From positions 1 to 6,839 of the forward strand of contig JAAZUX010000042.1 in NCBI GenBank assembly GCA_018623955.1: a stretch of DNA of 6,839 nucleotides, read 5' to 3'. This document shows, in pieces, positions 1-6,326 of the stretch (the stretch's first letter is position 1; each line of letters starts with the position of its first letter). Position numbers and translations under genes: made by a program. A model generated the notes under the pieces. It was not told where the DNA came from. It ran no database searches and worked only from the letters and a program-made list of their open reading frames with translations. The stretch comes from Flavobacteriaceae bacterium (GTDB lineage: Bacteria; Bacteroidota; Bacteroidia; Flavobacteriales; Flavobacteriaceae).

Positions 1-2100
1 AATGGCTTTTTGCTTTTCTATGGCATCAATACTTCCCACAGATTTTCCATCCACCATCCTTACTTTATCTCCCACTTTAAGATCAATTACAGGTTTGGGT
101 TTGGGAGGTGGGGCAGTTACTTTCTTTTTCTTTTTTTCTTTGCGAATACTCACCAGTTTTTGATTCACTTCTTTGGCGACTTCTTTTTTCACCTCACGGT
201 CTTTTTTGGCTTGGGCTGCAGTTTTCCGTTTTCGCTTGGCATTTTCTGACTCGACCAAACGCAATAACTCTGCGATCAGCGGTCTTTTCTTGTTGTTTTG
301 GAAGAATCGTTCGGCAAGGTCGTTGAGTTTATTCCCCAAAACAATCATCCGTTGGTTGTGATCGAACAATTCCTGGTAATTGACCAATTTGGATTTTAAT
401 TTTTGATTGAGTTTCTCTAATCGCTCCGACTCATTTTCGAACTTATTCTCTTTTTCCTTTAACGACTTTCCGGTTTGAGCCATCTGGTGGCGTTCTTTTT
501 GCATTTTGGCGATGGTGGCATCAAAGCGAACTTTTCCCCTTTCGATTTTCTTTTTGGCACGGTTAATCAAACTGAAAGGAATGCCATTTTTCTGAGCCAC
601 TTCAAATGTAAAAGAACTTCCTGCTTCTCCCAGTATGAGTTTGAATATGGGTTCTAAGGTTTTATTGTCAAATTGCATATTGGCATTGACCATGGCCGGT
701 TGCTCATCAGCCAGCAGTTTGAGGTTGGAATAATGGGTGGTAATGAGTCCAAATGATTTTCGCTCGTAAAAATCTTCCAGAATGACTTCGGCTAGCGCAC
801 CTCCCAATTCGGGATCGGAACCTGTACCGAATTCATCGATCAAAAAGAGGGTTTTGTCATCGCATTTTTTCAAAAAACCCTTCATGTTCTTGAGGCGATA
901 GGAATAGGTACTCAGGTGGTTTTCAATGGATTGGTTGTCTCCAATATCGGTAAGTATACGATCAAACCAGCATACCCTGCTTTTTTCGTGTACGGGAATC
1001 AATATACCACTTTGCAACATCAACTGAAGCAAGCCTACGGTTTTGAGGGTAATGCTTTTTCCTCCGGCATTGGGGCCGGATATGACCACGATTCTGCTCT
1101 CTGGATGCAAATGAATGTCTTGGGGGTAGGTTTTTTTGTTTTCCAACTCATGGGTACGGTAGAGTAGGGGGTGGTAGGCGTTTTTTAGCTCCAATTCTTG
1201 TTGGTGCGAGAAAATGGGAAGCAAGCCATTGATGGCTTGAGCATAACGGGCACGGGCAAAAATGGTGTCGATATGGATCAAATAACTTTGGTAATGTTTG
1301 ATCAAGTCCAATTGCGGACGCAAATAGTCCGTGAGTTGACTCAGTATTTTTTTGATTTCTTCGGATTCTTCAAAAACAAGGTTTTGAAGTTCTCTCGAAA
1401 AATTAAGTGTGGCTTCGGGTTCAATAAAAACAATACTTCCGGTTTTGGAACTGCCCATAATGCCTCCTTTTACTTTTCTGCGGTACATGGCCTTGACGGC
1501 CAATACCCGCTTGTTTTCGACCACCGATTCACGGATATCATCCAAATAATCCAGGTTTTGGTAGTGGGACAAGGCTTTGTTAAAGCTTTGAGCGATTTTA
1601 CCTTTAAGGGCCTGAATTTGTTTTCTTAGGGTATAGAGATTGTCGGAGGCGTTGTCACGGACTTCTCCAAATCGATCAATGACGTTGTCGATTTCTTTTT
1701 TGATTTCTTTATTGACCTCCATCTCACCTCTCAACAGATGCAAGGAAGGGTAGTAGGTCTTGAATTTATTAAAGAATAACAATAGGGTATTGACCGTTTG
1801 GGAGGCAGCAGCGATATTTCTAAAAGCCGTGATTTCCAATACGCTGTTTTCGATCTTCAGTAATTGAAAAGCCGGGGAGAGGTCTTCAAATCCATGATTT
1901 GGTATCCTGTTGTCATTGTCAAAAGAAGCCAAGTACTCAGAAACAGTATGGAGTTCTTTGAGCATGGTGTCTTGGTCGGGTAGCGGTTCCAAAGCAATAC
2001 ACGAAGCTTTACCCATAGGAGTAATGGCAAAATCAGCGATTTGTTCGGTGACCCCAAAAAATTCGAGATCCTCAAGTGTTTTTTTTGGGAGGTACCCCAT
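1..2100 (-). CDS. mutS2: Endonuclease MutS2 / ribosome-associated MutS2 ATPase, 5' part (C-terminus off the left edge)
   Basis: The frame is open for exactly 700 codons from an ATG at 2098-2100 to the window edge, with no stop. A TAG stop directly precedes that ATG, which fixes the start. The N-terminal part (about 1-300) is the MutS core/lever region, with the conserved stretch GSIVFIEPEA at 221-230. The ATPase follows: Walker A GPNAGGKS at 342-349, Walker B LFLIDEFGTGSDP at 418-430, and the H-loop TTHYSNLK at 454-461. The mismatch-recognition domain of MutS1 is absent, as expected for MutS2. A coiled, charged region (about 515-605) leads into a very Lys/Ala-rich linker (620-665, with PPPKPKP at 664-670). 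Then VGDKVRMVDG begins the small domain that precedes Smr. Family members are usually about 780-800 residues, so roughly 100, including the Smr nuclease domain, lie outside. Known family roles are anti-recombination (Helicobacter) and splitting of collided ribosomes (Bacillus); which applies here cannot be read from sequence. Confidence 0.96.
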   Translation of the reverse strand, partial: MGYLPKKTLEDLEFFGVTEQIADFAITPMGKASCIALEPLPDQDTMLKELHTVSEYLASFDNDNRIPNHGFEDLSPAFQLLKIENSVLEITAFRNIAAASQTVNTLLLFFNKFKTYYPSLHLLRGEMEVNKEIKKEIDNVIDRFGEVRDNASDNLYTLRKQIQALKGKIAQSFNKALSHYQNLDYLDDIRESVVENKRVLAVKAMYRRKVKGGIMGSSKTGSIVFIEPEATLNFSRELQNLVFEESEEIKKILSQLTDYLRPQLDLIKHYQSYLIHIDTIFARARYAQAINGLLPIFSHQQELELKNAYHPLLYRTHELENKKTYPQDIHLHPESRIVVISGPNAGGKSITLKTVGLLQLMLQSGILIPVHEKSRVCWFDRILTDIGDNQSIENHLSTYSYRLKNMKGFLKKCDDKTLFLIDEFGTGSDPELGGALAEVILEDFYERKSFGLITTHYSNLKLLADEQPAMVNANMQFDNKTLEPIFKLILGEAGSSFTFEVAQKNGIPFSLINRAKKKIERGKVRFDATIAKMQKERHQMAQTGKSLKEKENKFENESERLEKLNQKLKSKLVNYQELFDHNQRMIVLGNKLNDLAERFFQNNKKRPLIAELLRLVESENAKRKRKTAAQAKKDREVKKEVAKEVNQKLVSIRKEKKKKKVTAPPPKPKPVIDLKVGDKVRMVDGKSVGSIDAIEKQKAI

Positions 2101-2122
2101 CTATTTTTCTAAATTAGCAATA

Positions 2123-2130
2123 CAAAATTA
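2123..2130 (-). promoter_or_regulatory. Putative -7 box of the mutS2 promoter
   Basis: On the minus strand this reads TAATTTTG, a full match to the Bacteroidota -7 consensus TAnnTTTG, 22 bases before the mutS2 ATG. That predicts a very short leader of about 15-20 nt. I found no clear TTTG -33 element at the expected distance, which would fall inside the start of ung. The two divergent promoters must therefore be packed into, or overlap, the genes' 5' ends. Confidence 0.4.
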
Positions 2131-2137
2131 AGAAATC

Positions 2138-2809
2138 ATGGCAGTAAGCATACATCCGGATTGGGAAAAAATATTGCGGGATACATTCGAAACTCCATAT
2201 TTTAAAGCACTGATTGATTTTGTAAAATCGGCCTATTCCAGCTCTAAGTGTTTTCCTCCCGGAAAATTGATATTTAATGCTTTTGACCTTTGTCTACCCG
2301 AAAAAACAAAAGTGGTGATTTTGGGTCAGGACCCATACCACGGTCCGGGGCAAGCCCAAGGGCTGTGCTTTTCAGTACCTGCCGGTGTTCCTCATCCGCC
2401 CTCATTGATCAATATTTTTAAGGAATTGGAAAAAAATGTTCAAATCCCTTATCCCAAAAGTGGTGATCTGAGTCCGTGGGCCAAGCAAGGGGTGTTGTTG
2501 CTCAATGCCACCTTGACCGTACAAGCCCACAGGGCAGGCAGCCACCAGGGTAAAGGCTGGGAGAAATTTACTGATCAGGTGATCCAAATTCTCTCTGATC
2601 AATATGAAAATATTGTGTTTTTGTTGTGGGGAGGCTATGCCAAACAAAAATTAAAGCTGATCGATGGGGAAAAACACTGTGTTTTAACCTCCGGACATCC
2701 TTCACCTTTGAGTGCCAATAGGGGGTATTGGTTTGGTAATGGTCATTTTAGTAGAACCAATGCTTATTTGACAGCACAAGGTAAAGAACCCATCGATTGG
2801 GCCTTGTAA
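2138..2809 (+). CDS. ung: Uracil-DNA glycosylase, family 1 (UNG)
   Basis: Removes uracil from DNA (from dUTP incorporation or cytosine deamination) by hydrolysing the N-glycosidic bond, starting base-excision repair in the cytoplasm. At 223 residues it has the normal family-1 length. The water-activating motif GQDPYHGPGQ lies at 63-72, with catalytic Asp65 and Tyr67, the tyrosine that blocks thymine. Phe78 in GLCFSV stacks on uracil, Asn123 in LLNATLTV reads the uracil edge, and the DNA-intercalating loop HPSPLS lies at 187-192 with catalytic His187 and Leu191. Nothing essential is missing. The ATG at 2138 is preceded by an A-rich stretch with no Shine-Dalgarno, normal for Bacteroidota. It is divergent from mutS2 (37 bp apart), and its TAA is one base from the stop of the convergent yciH-like gene. 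A weak -7-like TATTTTTC lies at 2102-2109. Confidence 0.98.
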   Translation: MAVSIHPDWEKILRDTFETPYFKALIDFVKSAYSSSKCFPPGKLIFNAFDLCLPEKTKVVILGQDPYHGPGQAQGLCFSVPAGVPHPPSLINIFKELEKNVQIPYPKSGDLSPWAKQGVLLLNATLTVQAHRAGSHQGKGWEKFTDQVIQILSDQYENIVFLLWGGYAKQKLKLIDGEKHCVLTSGHPSPLSANRGYWFGNGHFSRTNAYLTAQGKEPIDWAL

Positions 2810-2810
2810 G

Positions 2811-3152
2811 TCATCCTCCAATACGTTTGACTTTGTGTCCCATCTCTTCCAGCTTATCGATAATTTGATCTCTGTAATTGCCTTGAATAAGAATCTCTCC
2901 GTTTTTTACTGTTCCACCGGTGTTTACAGTTTGTTTTAGCGTTTTGGCTAAAGATTTTAGCGCTTCATTCTCTCCTTCAAAACCTTTGATAAGCGTAACA
3001 ACTTTTCCGGCTCTGCCTTTTTTGCTGAAATGTGCTTCTAAATATTGTGGAATGAAATCAGGATGAGAATCAATGTTTTCCTCTTGATCCGGAACCAATC
3101 CATCGAATTTTATGTTGGCCAAATCAGATAAGCTGTTTAATTTTTTACTCAC
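2811..3152 (-). CDS. yciH: SUI1/YciH family protein (eIF1-like translation factor)
   Basis: Small, basic SUI1-domain protein. The C-terminal half carries the family core: KKGRAGKVVTLIKGFEG (44-60 from the GTG start), NTGGTVKNGEILIQG (77-91) and the end NYRDQIIDKLEEMGHKVKRIGG (92-113). Archaeal/eukaryotic relatives (aIF1/eIF1) bind the small ribosomal subunit and police start-codon choice. The bacterial YciH role is less settled (in E. coli, a proposed inhibitor of translation initiation under stress). I chose the GTG at 3150-3152 (113 aa, starting MSKKLNSLSDL) because SKK(x)LSDL-type openings are familiar in Bacteroidota members. The only alternative is a TTG at 3177-3179 (122 aa), which coincides with a possible -7 promoter box; no ATG is available. 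The 5' region is the AT-rich spacer; the 3' end abuts ung tail to tail with a one-base gap and no visible terminator between them. Confidence 0.92.
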   Translation of the reverse strand: MSKKLNSLSDLANIKFDGLVPDQEENIDSHPDFIPQYLEAHFSKKGRAGKVVTLIKGFEGENEALKSLAKTLKQTVNTGGTVKNGEILIQGNYRDQIIDKLEEMGHKVKRIGG

Positions 3153-3176
3153 AGGTTTTATCAAGGATTGATTACA

Positions 3177-3184
3177 CAATTATA
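3177..3184 (-). promoter_or_regulatory. Possible -7 box for the yciH-like gene
   Basis: The minus strand reads TATAATTG, a 7-of-8 match to TAnnTTTG, about 25 bases upstream of the GTG start. No convincing TTTG -33 box is seen. If it is the promoter, the upstream TTG at 3177-3179 would lie within it and could not be the start codon. In AT-rich DNA such a match is weak on its own. Confidence 0.25.
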
Positions 3185-3220
3185 ATAAATACTTTTTAAA
3201 TTGTTTTATGAATGGAGTGG

Positions 3221-3250
3221 TTGATGAGATGGTTTCCTAATTTATATTTG
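3221..3250 (+). promoter_or_regulatory. Bacteroidota sigma-70 promoter-like sequence with no gene downstream
   Basis: A TTG at 3221-3223, 19 bases, then TATATTTG at 3243-3250, a perfect TAnnTTTG -7 box. The spacing fits the Bacteroidota primary-sigma consensus. It reads rightward, with a start near 3257, into a stretch with no recognisable complete gene. It could be a leftover promoter, drive a small RNA, or be a chance match; the AT-rich context makes chance quite possible. Confidence 0.35.
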
Positions 3251-3347
3251 ACATAATATTAATTATAGATATTAGAAGTGTATTTAAAATATTGTAAGTC
3301 AATATATTACATGTTGGTATTCTCTCGTACTTCTTTTTTAGTTTTTT

Positions 3348-3361
3348 ATCAAAATTTTGAT
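3348..3361. repeat. Perfect 14-bp palindrome
   Basis: ATCAAAATTTTGAT is self-complementary over 14 bases, with no loop. It could be a dimeric-regulator site, about 100 bases downstream of the promoter-like sequence, or a chance product of AT-rich DNA. It is not followed by a T-run in the manner of a terminator. Confidence 0.4.
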
Positions 3362-3379
3362 GATTATAAAAAAATGAGA
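3351..3379 (+). repeat. Imperfect direct repeat, copy A (copy B at 3747-3773)
   Basis: About 27-29 bases. Both copies contain AAATTTT, a GA-T/A-rich middle differing by a short gap, and an identical 12-base end AAAAAAATGAGA (3368-3379 and 3762-3773). In the plus-strand frames both encode F-(D/E)-Y-K-K-M-R. The copies flank the outer-membrane protein remnant. Because the shared core is partly homopolymeric, the resemblance may be chance. Confidence 0.3.
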
Positions 3380-3398
3380 CTGTGAGGAAATCGACAGT
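3368..3398 (-). terminator. Weak terminator-like hairpin after the truncated outer-membrane protein gene
   Basis: On the minus strand, ACTGT (3394-3398) pairs with ACAGT (3379-3383) around a 10-base loop, followed after CTCA by seven Ts (3368-3374). It begins 14 bases past the stop of the barrel remnant, where a terminator would be expected. The five-pair stem is marginal. Confidence 0.3.
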
Positions 3399-3411
3399 TT
3401 GAACCTTTTCT

Positions 3412-3699
3412 TTATTGAAGGTTAAAAGTAAAAGTAGCTCCTAATTTTAAGCTGGAGATATTTAGATAGCCTGTTTCGGCTAAAAGTGCAAAGTTTTTGG
3501 ATAAAGCGTAACGGACACCTGAATGACCACCATAAACGAATTGATTTTCTTTGTATTGGCCAGATTGATATAGAGTTTGGCCGGTTTCAGCATAAAATTC
3601 AATCCCTGCATCCAGTCCTGCGTAGATGTTAAAACGGTCATCATTGACAAAGTGATAACTTCCTCTAAGACCAAAGGACTGAGGCAGAAATAGATTTTC
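3412..3699 (-). pseudogene. 3' remnant of an outer-membrane beta-barrel protein gene
   Basis: The minus strand is open for 95 codons from 3699 to a TAA at 3412-3414, closed upstream by a TAA at 3700-3702, with no ATG start near its beginning. The translation has alternating polar/aromatic strands and turns typical of small Bacteroidota OMP_b-brl (OmpX/opacity-like) barrels: QSFGLRGSYHF, DRFNIYAGLDAGIEFYAE, GGHSGVRYALSKNFALLAE and the terminal strands GYLNISSLKLGATFTFNLQ. This corresponds to roughly the last four or five strands. The signal peptide and first strands (about the first half) are missing, and neither of the other minus-strand frames upstream of 3699 supplies them, so this is a truncation rather than a simple frameshift. 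Full-length members are about 180-220 residues, exported by Sec and inserted by BAM. The reading frame inside the remnant is undamaged, suggesting recent loss. Confidence 0.72.
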
Positions 3700-3746
3700 T
3701 TAAAAGTAAATCCGCAAAATACTTTTACGAATCCGGCGACCACAGT

Positions 3747-3773
3747 GAAATTTTTGAATACAAAAAAATGAGA
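3747..3773 (+). repeat. Imperfect direct repeat, copy B (copy A at 3351-3379)
   Basis: Right-hand copy, lying inside the possible plus-strand gene remnant, with the same 12-base end as copy A. Just to its right an 8-base direct repeat, AGCTTAGA, occurs at 3780-3787 and 3805-3812 around the remnant's TAG stop. Confidence 0.3.
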
Positions 3774-3780
3774 TCCCTCA
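3762..3780 (-). terminator. Minimal terminator-like hairpin downstream of the DUF2461 gene
   Basis: On the minus strand, TGAG (3777-3780) and CTCA (3769-3772) flank a GGAT tetraloop and run directly into seven Ts (3762-3768), 38 bases past the DUF2461 stop codon. The stem is only four pairs, so termination may be inefficient, but position and T-run fit the end of the hisIE-DUF885-DUF2461 unit. Confidence 0.35.
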
Positions 3781-3817
3781 GCTTAGAGATGATTAAATAG
3801 AAAAAGCTTAGAAATTA

Positions 3818-4495
3818 CTATTCTTCCAAAAGACTTACACCATTGAGGTCGGTGGTCAAGACATGGCTCATATAGTCAAAAAAGGGACGTATGTTTTGAA
3901 AATGAGTATCAATGACCCGGATAAAATCGGAAGAAAGCACCTCTTGATCTGAGAAGTTTTTGATAAAAACGTGCTGTTTTTTTTTGATCAGATCGATATT
4001 GGGGTGTTCTTTGGAGAAGCCTTTGGGAGCGGTTTTGACTTCCTCCCCCGAAAGAGAGCCCCAGTGTTTTTTAAATGCCTTATTATCCATGATTTGACGG
4101 TATTCCTCGGCATCTATTTCCAGTTCCTTTCGGATTCTCTGCAAGTCTTCTTTTTCCGGGGCCCAAAACCCAACACCCAAAAAACTATTTTCGGGTTCCA
4201 AATGAAGATAGTACCCTCCCCTGAGCGCAGGCTTTTCTCGGTGAAAAGCCAATCCGAAATGGGTTTTATATGGGGTTTTATTCTTGGAAAATCGCACATC
4301 ACGATAAATACGGAACATCTTGGCTTTTTCGATCTTATCGTGAATTTGCAGATTTTGCTCAATCTCTTTCATAAACAACTTTACCTGACCCTCCAATAAT
4401 TTGAATTCGGCTTTGTTGGACTGAAACCAATCTCGATTATTGTTTTGCTTCAGTTTGGAAAAAAATGAAAATAGGTCCGGATTTATGATTTGCAT
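3818..4495 (-). CDS. DUF2461 (TIGR02453) family protein
   Basis: A 225-residue protein of normal family length with no signal peptide or membrane segment, so probably cytoplasmic. The family's hallmarks are present in order: the N-terminal KLKQNNNRDWFQSNK (14-28), the strongly conserved FRIYRDVRFSKNKTPYKTHFG (61-81), GGYYLHLEPENSFLGVGFW (93-111), and APKGFSKEHPNIDLIKKK (156-173) followed by VLSSDF (186-191). The biochemical function of DUF2461 is not established. The many conserved Arg/Lys/Tyr residues in the core suggest an anionic ligand, but that is inference only. The ATG at 4493-4495 lies 10 bases after the stop of the DUF885 lipoprotein gene on the same strand, so the two are very probably cotranscribed. 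No Shine-Dalgarno is visible. Confidence 0.93.
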   Translation of the reverse strand: MQIINPDLFSFFSKLKQNNNRDWFQSNKAEFKLLEGQVKLFMKEIEQNLQIHDKIEKAKMFRIYRDVRFSKNKTPYKTHFGLAFHREKPALRGGYYLHLEPENSFLGVGFWAPEKEDLQRIRKELEIDAEEYRQIMDNKAFKKHWGSLSGEEVKTAPKGFSKEHPNIDLIKKKQHVFIKNFSDQEVLSSDFIRVIDTHFQNIRPFFDYMSHVLTTDLNGVSLLEE

Positions 4496-4505
4496 ACGAG
4501 CGATT

Positions 4506-6269
4506 TTATTCTGCGATCCAAGAATTTATTTTTTTCTCCAAAATACTAAGAGGTATTGCACCATCCTCCAAGACCTTTCTGTGGAAGGTTTTGATATCAA
4601 AACGATCCCCCATTTCTTGTTCAGCCAAGCTGCGAAGTTCTCGAATCTTAAGCTGTCCAATTTTATAGGAGAGAGCTTGACCAGGATTGGCCATATAACG
4701 TTCTATTTCTGAAGTAAGTTTAGCTTTTGAGTCTCCTTCGTTTTCCAAAGAGTAAGCAATCGCCTGTTCTCTTGTCCAGCCTTTGGAATGTAGACCGGTA
4801 TCCACCACCAAACGAATGGCGCGGTGCATTTCCATATTGAGCATACCGAAATATTGATAAGGGTCGTCATACAATCCCAATTCTCTCCCCAAAGACTCCG
4901 TATAAAGTGCCCAGCCCTCAGAAAAAGCACTATAAAAAGAGTTCTTTCGAAAATTGGGTAGCTTTTGATTCTCCTGTTGGATGGAAATTTGAAAATGATG
5001 ACCGGGTATAGCCTCGTGCAAAAACAGGGCTTCATTGTCAAAGACATTGTATTTTTCTACATCCGGAATGGGAACATAAAAAATTCCCGGTCTTGAGCCG
5101 TCCAAAGAACCTCTGTTGTAGTGAGCTGCGGCCGATTTTTCTCTAAAAGCCTCTATTCGTCTGATTTCAAATGGGGTTTTGGGTTGAAGATCAAATTGTT
5201 CATCCACAAAGGGTTTTATCTTTTCATACATGAGATTGAAGTTATCAATCACCTGTTCCGCAGCATCGAACGGCATTAAGTCTTTAGAGGTTCGCACATG
5301 TTCAAAAAATTCCAGTAGAGTGCCTTTAAACCCAACCTCTTGCATGACCTTTTTCATTTCACTGCGGATACGCGCAACTTCCTTTAGCCCCAGATCATGA
5401 ATTTCATCGGCCGACATATCTGTAGTGGTGTAAACTTGTATGGCATACTTATAATAATCCTCACCATCTGGAAATGCACCATAACCACTGCTCTCTCTAC
5501 CGGCTTCATAATAGGGTCCGGCCATAAAATCATGAAGCTTTTGATAGGCAGGAATGATTTTGTCGGTGATGATTTGCTTGTATGCAGCCATCAATTCCGC
5601 TTTTTCCTCCTGTGTAAATCCATCGGGCAGGTTTTTGATGGGATTATAGAACAAGTGAGACGTTACTTCAGGGCCTGTCATTGCGGCCAATTGTGGAATT
5701 ACTTTTTTGATTAGGGATTTTGGTAAAACATATCCCTTTTCGATCCCCTCTTTCATTTTTTCTTCTGCACTGGACATCCACCTCATATAACCCTCCAAGC
5801 GAATAAGCCAGTTTCGGTAATCATCAGGGGTAACAAAAGGTTGCGCTCCCTTTCCTGAGGCCAATTGACCTATGGTCAGCTGGAAAGTCCACATTTGATC
5901 AATGGGCATCAAATCTTTGTTAAAACTGCTTTCTTTCAATTTCAATCTCAGTTCGCGAAGAAGAATATCTTTACTCATCAACTCGTCTGATGTCAAGTAT
6001 CGATCCTCAAAATGGAAGAGACGGTCGATATAAAAAGCAAAAAAATGGTTTTGTTTGACCAGAAACTCTGGAGATAAAAAATCTGGCAGACTGTCGTTGT
6101 ACCGATCATCCCCTAAAAAAGTTGAATTGATACGGTATAACTTCAGTGATTCTTGGAAGTAATCCTCCAAAAAGTTATCAAAATTATTTTGGTGTCTTTT
6201 TTCTTGATAGAAAAAATTACAGGCTACCAAAAAACATAAGCCAAGAATAAGAGGTGCTTTTTTCATCAT
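4506..6269 (-). CDS. DUF885 family lipoprotein, putative metallopeptidase
   Basis: A 587-residue protein with a lipoprotein signal: MMKKAPLILGLCFLVAC, lipobox LVAC with Cys17 as the lipidated residue. Residues after the Cys (NFFYQEK) lack the acidic lipoprotein-export signal that sends Bacteroidota lipoproteins to the cell surface, so a periplasm-facing anchor is more likely. The rest is a helix-rich DUF885 domain of usual length. Key family motifs are HEAIPGHHFQ (418-427), FYSAFSEGWALYTESLGRELG (445-465, with Glu451 and Glu458), DTGLHSKGW (490-498) and YMANPGQALSYKIGQLKI (525-542). The His/Glu cluster (H418, E419, H424/H425, E451) resembles a zinc-peptidase site, and peptidase activity is the usual guess for the family; substrate unknown. 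Two consecutive ATGs (6264-6269) could start it; they differ by one residue. It follows hisIE by 57 bp and precedes the DUF2461 gene by 10 bp. A near-consensus -7 box (TAACTTTC, 6288-6295) may give it its own promoter. Confidence 0.93.
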   Translation of the reverse strand: MMKKAPLILGLCFLVACNFFYQEKRHQNNFDNFLEDYFQESLKLYRINSTFLGDDRYNDSLPDFLSPEFLVKQNHFFAFYIDRLFHFEDRYLTSDELMSKDILLRELRLKLKESSFNKDLMPIDQMWTFQLTIGQLASGKGAQPFVTPDDYRNWLIRLEGYMRWMSSAEEKMKEGIEKGYVLPKSLIKKVIPQLAAMTGPEVTSHLFYNPIKNLPDGFTQEEKAELMAAYKQIITDKIIPAYQKLHDFMAGPYYEAGRESSGYGAFPDGEDYYKYAIQVYTTTDMSADEIHDLGLKEVARIRSEMKKVMQEVGFKGTLLEFFEHVRTSKDLMPFDAAEQVIDNFNLMYEKIKPFVDEQFDLQPKTPFEIRRIEAFREKSAAAHYNRGSLDGSRPGIFYVPIPDVEKYNVFDNEALFLHEAIPGHHFQISIQQENQKLPNFRKNSFYSAFSEGWALYTESLGRELGLYDDPYQYFGMLNMEMHRAIRLVVDTGLHSKGWTREQAIAYSLENEGDSKAKLTSEIERYMANPGQALSYKIGQLKIRELRSLAEQEMGDRFDIKTFHRKVLEDGAIPLSILEKKINSWIAE

Positions 6270-6326
6270 ATGATCTTTTGACCTTCAGAAAGTTACAAAA
6301 TTTAATACACTAAAATAAAAAAGAGC

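Larger units (their letters stand above)
3185..3411. other. AT-rich intergenic region without a convincing gene
   Basis: About 230 bases of strongly AT-rich DNA between the yciH-like gene and the truncated outer-membrane protein gene. It holds a promoter-like sequence reading right (3221-3250), a small hairpin ATATTG-TAAGT-CAATAT (3289-3305), a perfect palindrome (3348-3361) and one copy of an imperfect repeat (3351-3379). The only ORF of note is 24 codons on the plus strand (3311-3385), too short and low in complexity to call a gene. No tRNA-like fold was recognised by eye. Confidence 0.6.
3681..3800 (+). pseudogene. Possible 3' remnant of an unrecognised plus-strand gene
   Basis: The plus strand is open from the TAA at 3666-3668 to a TAG at 3798-3800. 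From 3681 it encodes 39 residues, beginning EAEIDFLKSKSAKYF and ending FEYKKMRSLSLEMIK, with ordinary amino-acid composition and no start codon before its own middle. It reads like the C-terminal tail of a soluble protein; I do not recognise the family. It begins where the barrel remnant's similarity ends and points the opposite way, which fits a deletion between two divergent genes. A chance open frame of this length in AT-rich DNA is also possible. Confidence 0.3.

Noticed and set aside
10..2131. Several plus-strand ORFs of 60-143 codons, and one minus-strand ORF, across the mutS2 region
   Set aside because: All overlap the continuous 700-codon mutS2 frame, which carries intact catalytic motifs; their translations are Phe/Ser-rich antisense products.
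3311..3385. A 24-codon plus-strand ORF (MLVFSRTSFLVFY...) downstream of the orphan promoter
   Set aside because: Too short and hydrophobic/AT-driven to call, with no ribosome-binding site; mentioned only as part of the orphan-promoter finding.
3480..3743. An 87-codon minus-strand ORF starting MVAGFVKVF that overlaps the barrel remnant in another frame
   Set aside because: Its composition is not protein-like, and the overlapping frame (3412-3699) gives a clear beta-barrel C-terminus, so this is a shadow ORF.
3971..5714. Plus-strand ORFs and out-of-frame minus ORFs within the DUF2461 and DUF885 genes
   Set aside because: They are shadows of well-supported genes and carry no recognisable motifs.
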